This document shows, one piece after another, positions 35,802 to 42,849 of a stretch of DNA of 64,000 nt. The DNA lies in the NCBI GenBank assembly GCA_041745295.1, contig JBGTJE010000040.1:56695-120694 (forward strand), given 5' to 3'. The position numbers and the translations under genes were made by a program. The stretch comes from JANMEB01 sp041745295 (GTDB lineage Bacteria; Planctomycetota; Planctomycetia; Pirellulales; Pirellulaceae). Below the pieces are notes generated by a model. The model saw only the letters and a program-made list of their open reading frames with translations, was not told the DNA's origin and made no database searches. Within the stretch, counting starts at the first letter, position 1. The number at the start of each line of letters is the position of its first letter.

Positions 35802-37892
35802 TCATTTTTTCTTGCGTTTCTTTTTCGACTTCGCGCCGTTCTCTACATCGTCAAACAAGACGCCTTGGCGCGGGGTTCCGTTTGCCGCGATCGTCGCGAC
35901 GTCGGCGGACGTTCGTTCGACGATCAGAACGTTGTCGGCGTTGAGTTCGTCTTCCTCGACCCGCTTGCCGTGCTTGTCCAGTTTCGTATCGGCTTCCTTG
36001 GTTTTCTTTTGGGCCACCCTGAGCAGTTCGTCGTAGAGCTTTTTTCGATTGGCGCCGCTGATGTCGCTGACCGCGGTGGCGACTTCGCCCAAGTATCGCA
36101 AAAAGATATTTCTCCGTTCGCCTTCCTGTTGGATAGTCGAGCGACGGCGGAGGAAGATCCCCAACTTGCGGCCGACCGCTTGAACGGCCAAGCGGATTTC
36201 CTTTTCGATTTCGGAATATGCCGCGATCGCCTCTTTGGACTCGCTGGTAAACGGGACCCAAACGCTGGCCACATGCACCATTAGCGTTAGCGGACCGCTG
36301 GGGAGCGCTCCGCGCGATTGGCTGACTCCATAACTCCGCCAATTGATCGAGGAAATCGTCTTGGTGATCGCACAATCGCCCATTTTGAATTGCAGCGGGA
36401 CGCGGTTGGCGTAGCGCAGCATCTGCATGGTTTGCGTGTCGCTGACGCTCACGTCCTGCATCGCCGCGAACAACTCATCGATCTCTTTGCGCTTGAGTTT
36501 GGCCGGGCTTTGCCGAGTGCCGAGCCCCGAGGCTTGCACAATCCGTTCGACCCCTTCGGCCCCCAGACCGTCGAAAGTACTGCTCAAAAACTGTTTGATC
36601 GTCCGGGAATCGGTTTCTTCGAGCAGCGTGACGAGTTCGTCGCGGCTGACTTTTTTGGTCGAGACGCTCCCGCCATAGGCCAAGGCGACTTCGATCAAGA
36701 ACGGATTGCCGCGATAGACCGACGGGGGCCGCGTCGCCGAACAATAAAACTCTCCCGGGACGACTTGATATAGGCCGCGCAACAGCAGCTGCTCGCCAAT
36801 CGGCGAAATGCAGTCGGTCGAAGGCGCGCTAATTTTGGTCTCCTGAATGGCCCGATAGAGTTTGTCCGCGTCACTTTGGGCAATCTTTTTGATGTTGGAT
36901 CGCGAGCTGAGCTTGGCTGTTTCACATATCTTGCGAGCCACACCCGAACTGACTCGCGAGAAATTGCTCGTGAGAAATGCCGACAGCGACGTGCCGGGAG
37001 GCTGATCCTTGATCATCGTGAACAAGCGACCCAACTCGACGCCATAGGGATGCGGCTTGATCTCTTTGGGCTCGTGCGGAAGCTCTTTCGTGCTCCCTGC
37101 ATACGTCCGGGAGTTTCCCTCGGGGTCGGTGAAATGAACCGTCACGTGCGGGTTGGCGATCGCCGTCTGCTCGATGTACTCATCAACGCTCCCCTTCCCG
37201 CGTTTGTACGCGGCTTCCAATTCGATCGTGACTCGCGTGCCGCTGACGATGGGCTCGTTGGGCCAATTGGGGCTTTCGGCAGGGTATTCGGTTACCCAAT
37301 GGATGTCGTATTTCTTGCAATACGCGACCCCTTTGTCCGCGTGCGGTATGTCTTCCCCTTCGCCGCGACCGTTCATGATGTCGGGGACGTTGGTTTTGGT
37401 GTTGATCTGAATCTCGAAGTAATGCGCGGGTTTGTTTTTTTGCGTCTTCGAGACGATCCGCACGGGTTTCCCGGTGGTGAGCTGACCGTACATGCCCGCC
37501 GCGCTGATGCCGATCCCTTGTTGTCCGCGGCTCATCCGCAAGCGGTGAAATTTTGATCCGTAGAGCAACTTGCCAAAGATCAAGGGGATTTGCTTCTTCA
37601 CAATCCCGGGACCATTGTCTTGGACAGCGACCTTGAAACGACCTTCGCTGACCGGTTGGATTTGCACCCAAAGTTCCGGAACAATGCCCGCCTCCTCGCA
37701 GGCGTCCAACGAGTTGTCGACTGCTTCTTTAACCGTCGTAAGCAGCGCCTTGCGTGGATTATCAAAGCCGAGCAGATGTCGATTTTTCGCGAAGAATTCG
37801 CTAACCGAGATATCGCGTTGTGCGGCCGCCATAGTCTCGGCCGTTACGCGCCGCTTGGGCTCCCTGACGCGGGTCGCGGTGGAATCTGACAA
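35802..37892 (-). CDS. top6B: DNA topoisomerase VI subunit B (GHKL ATPase)
   Basis: 696 residues. The GHKL ATPase site is complete: N-box VKEAVDNSLDACEE (Glu56, Asn60), G1 box QDNGPGI (Asp92) and G2 box RGQQGIGISAAGMYGQ (122-136). The following H2TH and transducer regions include ETAKLSSRSNIKKIAQSD and RVPLQFKMGDCAITK. The C-terminus is longer than in Sulfolobus Top6B (about 530 residues) and ends in a Lys-rich tail (SKKKRKKK). ATP-driven dimerisation of B captures the second DNA duplex that subunit A passes. First gene of the B-A unit; upstream 382 bases hold no recognisable gene. Confidence 0.95.
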   Translation of the reverse strand: MSDSTATRVREPKRRVTAETMAAAQRDISVSEFFAKNRHLLGFDNPRKALLTTVKEAVDNSLDACEEAGIVPELWVQIQPVSEGRFKVAVQDNGPGIVKKQIPLIFGKLLYGSKFHRLRMSRGQQGIGISAAGMYGQLTTGKPVRIVSKTQKNKPAHYFEIQINTKTNVPDIMNGRGEGEDIPHADKGVAYCKKYDIHWVTEYPAESPNWPNEPIVSGTRVTIELEAAYKRGKGSVDEYIEQTAIANPHVTVHFTDPEGNSRTYAGSTKELPHEPKEIKPHPYGVELGRLFTMIKDQPPGTSLSAFLTSNFSRVSSGVARKICETAKLSSRSNIKKIAQSDADKLYRAIQETKISAPSTDCISPIGEQLLLRGLYQVVPGEFYCSATRPPSVYRGNPFLIEVALAYGGSVSTKKVSRDELVTLLEETDSRTIKQFLSSTFDGLGAEGVERIVQASGLGTRQSPAKLKRKEIDELFAAMQDVSVSDTQTMQMLRYANRVPLQFKMGDCAITKTISSINWRSYGVSQSRGALPSGPLTLMVHVASVWVPFTSESKEAIAAYSEIEKEIRLAVQAVGRKLGIFLRRRSTIQQEGERRNIFLRYLGEVATAVSDISGANRKKLYDELLRVAQKKTKEADTKLDKHGKRVEEDELNADNVLIVERTSADVATIAANGTPRQGVLFDDVENGAKSKKKRKKK

Positions 37893-38274
37893 GCGAAATC
37901 TCCTTCAAGCGTTACACCGTTAAACCTGGCGGCCCCCTCGCAGACAGATCATTTTGCCGAAAGCCTCGCGTCTATTTAGTCTGCGTAGTGTGACTCGATT
38001 TTAGCAATTAGGATGATTTCGTTATAGACGGTTGTATGGGTTGAATGGGGTCGCTTTTCGAATTGACCATCGGCGCCGCGCGAATGGCTAATAACGTTTT
38101 TCGCGGTTGGTCGAGAAACTACCTTAGCCAGAGGCCCAAGGATGGGCCGGTTGTCTCGGCGACACACGTCGAGGCGTGTTGGAAGCTTCGCCAAATCGCT
38201 AGCTTGGCCAATGACTGGCAGACCTATTCCGTTCATCGCTGCGGCGATGGCATTTTGCGACAAGGAGCGTCCGA
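37893..38274. other. 382-base divergent gap
   Basis: Separates the topoisomerase VI B start (minus) from the small secreted protein gene (plus). No repeat family and no gene recognised; promoters for both directions are expected here. Confidence 0.4.
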
Positions 38275-38790
38275 ATGAAGCGGCACATGTTTTGTCTGGC
38301 CGGCGCATTAGCATTGGCGCTGGTGACCCAAGCCATCGGCCAAGAAACTCCGTTGGCCTCGAATTTTCTTTACAACTACTACACGCCACCCGGCGCAAGT
38401 GAAGTCACGGCCGGGATGTATCCGGCTCCCTATTGGAGTCCGCAACTAGGGGGCCAGGCGTATTACACGTATCAGCCCTTGATGCCGCACGAACACATGT
38501 ATGAGCATCGCCGCACGTACTATCAATATTACGGCGGGCGGGATGCCTTTTATCATGACGACTGCGGCCGCGCGTACCCCGGCGGCACCGGTTTGAACAA
38601 GACCACGGTGGTCTGGCAAAACGGCAAATCGCACGTCGGACCTTCGCCGTTGAGCTGGAATTGCTTGCAACGGCTCGGCTACGGTGCCGCAGGCAGAAAG
38701 TATTGCTTGGGCAGTCATCATGGCGCGGGCGGTTATGCCGGCGGTGATTGCTCGGGCGGATCAAGCTGCGGTACCGGCGGTTGCCAATAG
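38275..38790 (+). CDS. Small secreted Tyr/Gly/His-rich protein
   Basis: 171 residues. Signal peptide 1-22 (HMFCLAGALALALVTQAIGQ). The mature part is rich in Tyr, His, Pro and Gly (YWSPQLGGQAYYTYQPLM, MYEHRRTYYQYYGGRDAFYH) and ends in a Gly/Cys tail (GGDCSGGSSCGTGGCQ) suitable for disulfides or metal binding. CAAGGAGCGTCCGA gives a good ribosome-binding site. It is followed after 52 bases by another Tyr/His/Pro-rich secreted protein, so both probably form one transcript. I recognise the style as planctomycete cell-surface or periplasmic protein but no family. Confidence 0.8.
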   Translation: MKRHMFCLAGALALALVTQAIGQETPLASNFLYNYYTPPGASEVTAGMYPAPYWSPQLGGQAYYTYQPLMPHEHMYEHRRTYYQYYGGRDAFYHDDCGRAYPGGTGLNKTTVVWQNGKSHVGPSPLSWNCLQRLGYGAAGRKYCLGSHHGAGGYAGGDCSGGSSCGTGGCQ

Positions 38791-38842
38791 CTTCCGTCCC
38801 CTCGCAGCCGCTCATTAACCAATTTGTGCTTAGGAATTGAAC

Positions 38843-39355
38843 ATGAAGAAATTGCTTTTAGTTCTGGCCCTAATCGGGATTGCGACGGCCTCGCTGGCCG
38901 GGCAAGATTGCGGCAATACCAACGCCGCGTGTCCCGGAAGCGGTCTCGCCGGTCCCATCACAGCCAATTGCGGTCCTTACCCAAGACATTTGGAAACGGC
39001 GCGGTTAGCTCATCAAGACCAATTCCATCCACAACCGCATTACGCGTACAGCCGAGCTGGCGTCGACGCGACGCGTATGAATGCTTGGAATCAGCAGAAG
39101 GCGGCCGAACTTCCTTGGCATGGCCAGTACAGTTATTGGCGCTTTGGAGTGCCAACGGCGCTGGTCGTTCCACCCACGGCGGCGTTCCACTCTGAATACA
39201 ACTGGGGCGTAGCCCAAACGAAGAGTATTCCGATCTACCACCAATTCGGACGCACTTATTCCCAAACGGGCGGCGGCGGTTTTTATCCTCCGCATCCGTA
39301 TTGGCCATCGAGCACGAATCAATTTGGCATTTACCCCGTCCGCGCGCCTCACTAA
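38843..39355 (+). CDS. Small secreted Pro/Tyr/His-rich protein
   Basis: 170 residues from ATG 38843 (TAGGAATTGAAC upstream). Signal peptide 1-19 (KKLLLVLALIGIATASLAGQ). Mature protein begins with a Cys-containing segment (DCGNTNAACPGSG, NCGPYPRH) and continues with aromatic and proline-rich sequence (WHGQYSYWRFGVPTALVVPP, FYPPHPYWPSSTNQFG). Composition and size match the preceding gene, but the two are not obvious duplicates. A strong terminator (39382-39418) ends the two-gene unit. Confidence 0.8.
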   Translation: MKKLLLVLALIGIATASLAGQDCGNTNAACPGSGLAGPITANCGPYPRHLETARLAHQDQFHPQPHYAYSRAGVDATRMNAWNQQKAAELPWHGQYSYWRFGVPTALVVPPTAAFHSEYNWGVAQTKSIPIYHQFGRTYSQTGGGGFYPPHPYWPSSTNQFGIYPVRAPH

Positions 39356-39381
39356 GCGCGGCTCGGTTTCGATCCAACAAC

Positions 39382-39418
39382 AACGGCCGACAAGTCTGTC
39401 GGCCGTTTGTCGTTTCTT
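39382..39418 (+). terminator. Intrinsic terminator
   Basis: Eleven-bp perfect stem AACGGCCGACA / TGTCGGCCGTT with a 4-base loop (AGTC), followed by TGTCGTTTCTT. It lies 27 bases after the stop of the second small secreted protein gene. Confidence 0.75.
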
Positions 39419-39458
39419 GGTCCGCCGAATCCGCAAGTCGCGCTCAAAAAACTTTGTC

Positions 39459-39634
39459 TAGTAGGTCTTGCGAGCCGAGCGAGACTTTGCACCATCACGA
39501 TCTCTCCAATTCAATCGGCGTTCTATGTCAGTAACGTCTGCCGAATTCTGTTTGGACGGCGATCGGCGGGTTAGGTGCTATGGACTTGCGAATTGATTGG
39601 TAGCGCGATGTCTCGCTCGGCTCGCGAGACCTAC
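39459..39634. repeat. Inverted pair of family E palindromes
   Basis: 39459-39485 (GTAGGTCTTGCGAGCCGAGC) and 39609-39634 (TCTCGCTCGGCTCGCGAGAC) face each other across about 123 bases. Same arrangement as 13999-14160. Confidence 0.75.
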
Positions 39635-39844
39635 GGCCTGAATTAATGCGATTGATACTGCTCCTTTGCTTGCGCGTTTTGATGTTACGCGCCCACAATT
39701 CGACTTTAACGACTTCGATTCGACGACGTCGCGCTTGGGGCAACTGTGCTTTTTCAGCATTTCTGCTGGATTTTTGGCCCCCTCCGCGTTCGGCACGGCA
39801 GATGCATCTTACGAATGTCGTAGTCTAAAAGAGGAGTGCATAAC

Positions 39845-39958
39845 TTGTTCGGGATTGAAATTTTGCTTGCCATGGGCGCCGTTGTCATTTCGAGTTTAGC
39901 CATCAACATCGCGCGAAACAATCGCCGCTCGCGCCGCGTCGCCTGCTATCCGTTCTAG
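39845..39958 (+). CDS. Putative 37-residue membrane peptide
   Basis: A TTG codon at 39845 preceded by AAAAGAGGAGTGCATAAC (strong Shine-Dalgarno GAGGAG, spacing about 8) opens a frame for MFGIEILLAMGAVVISSLAI then NIARNNRRSRRVACYPF and a TAG stop. One hydrophobic helix followed by an Arg-rich tail gives a positive-inside single-pass topology, typical of small regulatory membrane proteins. An ATG ten codons in is an alternative start. No homologue is known to me; the call rests on the ribosome-binding site and composition. Confidence 0.5.
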   Translation: MFGIEILLAMGAVVISSLAINIARNNRRSRRVACYPF

Positions 39959-40005
39959 TTCGATCGACCGAGGACTGAACCCGAAGGACGCCTAACTCTT
40001 GTTCG

Positions 40006-41697
40006 TTAATCATTCAACATGAGCTGGGCTAGACGGCAGTGGACCCAGGCGAGGCCGCGAATGGCATGGTAGCTCACGAAGATTATGAACAAGCCGGCGA
40101 TCGCCAATAGGCTGGCTTCGCCGTAGGTATCCACGATCCACGGCCCAAAGTCGGGTTGATACCACTCGAAGCGGTAGAAAATCGGAGCCAATATCAAGCT
40201 GACCGAGACCGACAACAACGTGACAACCATCGTGAACGAAAAGAGTCCGAGGGGAAATTTGATGAGCAAAAACGCCAGCGCCCGCCAGCTCGACCCGGAC
40301 TCGAAAACGGCAAGTAGTCGTCGCCAGAATCCATTTCGCGACGGCGTTGGGTAATGAAACTCGATGCTCGCATCGGACAATCGCGAGGCCATCGCGGCTT
40401 CAAACTTGGCGAGATTCCGCGCCAGGACCATCATTCCAAATAGCACGAAGAGTCCCAGCCCCCAAAGCACAACCGTGCCCAACCCAAGCGAGATCCCCGT
40501 GGTCAAGATAATAAAGTAGAGCGTCCCCAAGGGAAACGAAAGTAGGAGATAGGGAATGCTGGCCGCAAAACTCGGCATCTTTGGCGGCACGAACGGCCGT
40601 TGCAGCGGAGCGGGCTTCGGCGGAATAGGCCCGCCAAGCTCCCGGTTAAAGGGCAGCCCGCGCGCGGGGGTCGCGGCTCCTCCGGGAGCCGGCGAGCTTT
40701 GACCGTAGGGGCTTGCTCCATAGCCGTTTGAAATGGATTGAACGTCGGTCTTCAAATCGCTGACTCGCTGATAGCGCAAGCCGGGCTCTTTCTCAAGCGT
40801 GTGCAGGACGACCTCGTCCAAGCGAATATCGATTCGCACTTTCTGTGACGGGGGAGCGAACCGGCCCATCGGAAGCTCGCCGGTGAGCATTTCGTAAATC
40901 ACCACACCCAGCGAGTAAATGTCCGCCCGATGATCGACTTCCGTCGGATGTTCGAACTGCTCGGGGGCCATGTAATTCATCGTCCCCATCACGTGATTCG
41001 TCCCGGTCAAGTTCGTCTCGGTCGATCCGCGGTTGAGCAGCTTGGCCAAGCCGAAATCGGCGATTTTCACTCGGCCGTTTTTATCGACCAAGATGTTTTC
41101 GGGCTTGATGTCGCGATGCACGATCCCATGGTCGTGCGCGAACTGAAGAGCGTCGCAGACCGCCGGAACGATTTCCAGAGCCTGGCGCGGTTCCAATTGC
41201 CGCGTCCGCAACATCTGCCTTAAGTTCACGCCGTCAATGTATTCCATCACCAGATAATACAGCCCGTCGACTTGGCCAAAGTCGTGCACGGTGACGATAT
41301 TGGGGTGGCTCATTTGGGCCAGCGCGCGAGCTTCGCGGACGAATCGATCGGCAAACCCGGGTTTGGCATTGACCTCGGGGCGAATGATTTTGAGGGCCAC
41401 AGTCCGATGGAGGCTCTTTTGGCGGGCCTTAAACACCGAGCCCATGCCGCCCCGACCCACCAGCTCTTCGATTTCCAATTGCGGAAATTTTCCTGCCAAC
41501 GTCTCCGGCGTCAGATCCAAATCCCCGCCTTGTTGGTCGTCGACCTCCCGTTGGTTTCGCGTCGGGAACGTGTTGCCGATCGATTTTGCCTCCCAGGAAG
41601 CCAGACCGATTTTGATCAAGCATGCGGGACAGGGCGTATTGGGATCCAAAGAAACAAATTGCGTTCCGCATTGCGGGCATCGTGTAGTCGTCGTCAT
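40006..41697 (-). CDS. Transmembrane Ser/Thr protein kinase with N-terminal zinc ribbon
   Basis: 563 residues. Zinc ribbon at 6-27 (CPQCGTQF … CPACLIK). Hanks kinase about 75-335: glycine loop GRGGMGSVFKA, VALKII, HRDIKPENILV, IADFGLAKL, MAPEQFEH and DIYSLGVVIYEMLTGELP. After a Pro/Gly-rich linker (340-385), two blocks of paired hydrophobic helices (about 390-440 and 475-555) resemble the membrane 'Sensor' domain seen in other bacterial kinases. It should phosphorylate Ser/Thr of unknown targets. The ECF sigma gene lies directly upstream on the same strand, a pairing known in planctomycetes (ECF STK groups). Confidence 0.92.
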   Translation of the reverse strand: MTTTTRCPQCGTQFVSLDPNTPCPACLIKIGLASWEAKSIGNTFPTRNQREVDDQQGGDLDLTPETLAGKFPQLEIEELVGRGGMGSVFKARQKSLHRTVALKIIRPEVNAKPGFADRFVREARALAQMSHPNIVTVHDFGQVDGLYYLVMEYIDGVNLRQMLRTRQLEPRQALEIVPAVCDALQFAHDHGIVHRDIKPENILVDKNGRVKIADFGLAKLLNRGSTETNLTGTNHVMGTMNYMAPEQFEHPTEVDHRADIYSLGVVIYEMLTGELPMGRFAPPSQKVRIDIRLDEVVLHTLEKEPGLRYQRVSDLKTDVQSISNGYGASPYGQSSPAPGGAATPARGLPFNRELGGPIPPKPAPLQRPFVPPKMPSFAASIPYLLLSFPLGTLYFIILTTGISLGLGTVVLWGLGLFVLFGMMVLARNLAKFEAAMASRLSDASIEFHYPTPSRNGFWRRLLAVFESGSSWRALAFLLIKFPLGLFSFTMVVTLLSVSVSLILAPIFYRFEWYQPDFGPWIVDTYGEASLLAIAGLFIIFVSYHAIRGLAWVHCRLAQLMLND

Positions 41698-41880
41698 AAG
41701 TCACTCAGTCATTGGATTCTCGTGTGGCATTCATTAAAGAAGGAAAACTGAGGGAAGGTTACAACAAATGCTAGTTTGCGAGAAAGAATTCTTGGTCAAG
41801 GCTGAAACCGATACCGCCAGGTGTCGTTTCAGCGGTTCGAGTGAATGGAGATCTACTATTCGACCGATTCGCTTTTCATA

Positions 41881-41906
41881 TTCCCTCCCCCTTTGTGGGG
41901 AGGGAA
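41881..41906. repeat. Family A palindrome (short variant)
   Basis: TTCCCTCCCCCTTTGTGGGG then AGGGAA, in the 261-base gap between the ECF sigma and kinase genes. Confidence 0.75.
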
Positions 41907-41958
41907 TAAGAATCGGATGTGCAACGCAGCGCGAGTGGAGCGAATTGAGAGCAATGAT

Positions 41959-42711
41959 TCACGATTGCAGGGCGTCGAAAAGGTCTTGGATCTCGGCGTC
42001 GATTTCCGCTTCGGTCGCAACGGTCCGCGAGATTTCTTGGCGGATCTGTTTATGAAATTGTTGCCGCATCCGGTGGACTGCTACTTTAATGGCGCCTTCG
42101 GTTTTTTCCAGCTTTTCACCGGCTTCACGATACGTCAAGCCCGCGTTGTCGCCAGCCAAAAAAACTTGAATCAGATCGAACAGCCGGTCTTTGTTGGCTT
42201 GGACGTACTCTTCGCGGACTGCGTCTTTGGCTCGTTCGAGCAAGGTCAGCGCCCACTGTTTGAGGAAGACCGATTCCGGCGTCAGTTCGTGGTAGGGCTC
42301 TAATTGCAGTCGACGGTCGGCTTGGTCAAAGTCCATCGGCAGGGTTTTGACGTCGCCGCCGCGTTTCTGGGCGTTTTGTTGATCGAGCTGATTGGCAATG
42401 AAATTTTTGATCGCCGAAAGCAAGAACGAGCGGAATCGCCCTTTTTGAGGATCGACCGCGCGAAGATCTTCACGGCGCAGCAATTCGGCGAAGAAGCCTT
42501 GCGTCAGGTCGGCCGCTTGATTGGTGTCAAATCCTCGCCGCCGCACAAAGGCATACAGCGGAAACCAATAGGTGGCACACAATTGCTCCAAGGCGACGGA
42601 TGCATCGGGCGACGGCTCTTTGCCCGCCGCCATGACCACGCTCCAGTGGGTCGTTTGAAATCGCTGATGAACGCTGGACCCTTCGTTCAATCGTCGTTCG
42701 TCGCTCGCCAT
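41959..42711 (-). CDS. ECF-type RNA polymerase sigma factor
   Basis: 250 residues. Region 2: LEQLCATYWFPLYAFVRRRG and AADLTQGFFAELLRREDLR, with RFRSFLLSAIKNFIANQ. Region 4: VFLAGDNAGLTYREAGEKLE then KTEGAIKVAVHRMRQQFHK, the helix-turn-helix that contacts the minus-35 element. The N-terminal FQTTHWSVVMAAG is characteristic of the planctomycete ECF group encoded with Ser/Thr kinases. No anti-sigma gene is adjacent; the kinase downstream is the likely regulator, probably by phosphorylating the sigma or a partner. Confidence 0.92.
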   Translation of the reverse strand: MASDERRLNEGSSVHQRFQTTHWSVVMAAGKEPSPDASVALEQLCATYWFPLYAFVRRRGFDTNQAADLTQGFFAELLRREDLRAVDPQKGRFRSFLLSAIKNFIANQLDQQNAQKRGGDVKTLPMDFDQADRRLQLEPYHELTPESVFLKQWALTLLERAKDAVREEYVQANKDRLFDLIQVFLAGDNAGLTYREAGEKLEKTEGAIKVAVHRMRQQFHKQIRQEISRTVATEAEIDAEIQDLFDALQS

Positions 42712-42752
42712 GTCACTATTCTAGTCACGTGCCGCAGCCAAATCGTATGGCT

Positions 42753-42826
42753 GTGTGCCACTGGCTCTGCCAGTGTTCGGTGGCTGGCGTTTCCCCGAAA
42801 GAACACTGGCAGAGCCAGTGGCACAC
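42753..42826. repeat. Inverted pair of family B palindromes
   Basis: 42753-42776 (TGCCACTGGCTCTGCCAGTG) and 42802-42826 (CACTGGCAGAGCCAGTGGCA) are inverse copies 25 bases apart; each is itself a CACTGGC/GCCAGTG hairpin. Lies just before the ECF sigma start and just after the TPR-protein gene end. Confidence 0.85.
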
Positions 42827-42849
42827 CATTTCCCAGATCATACAAGGCG

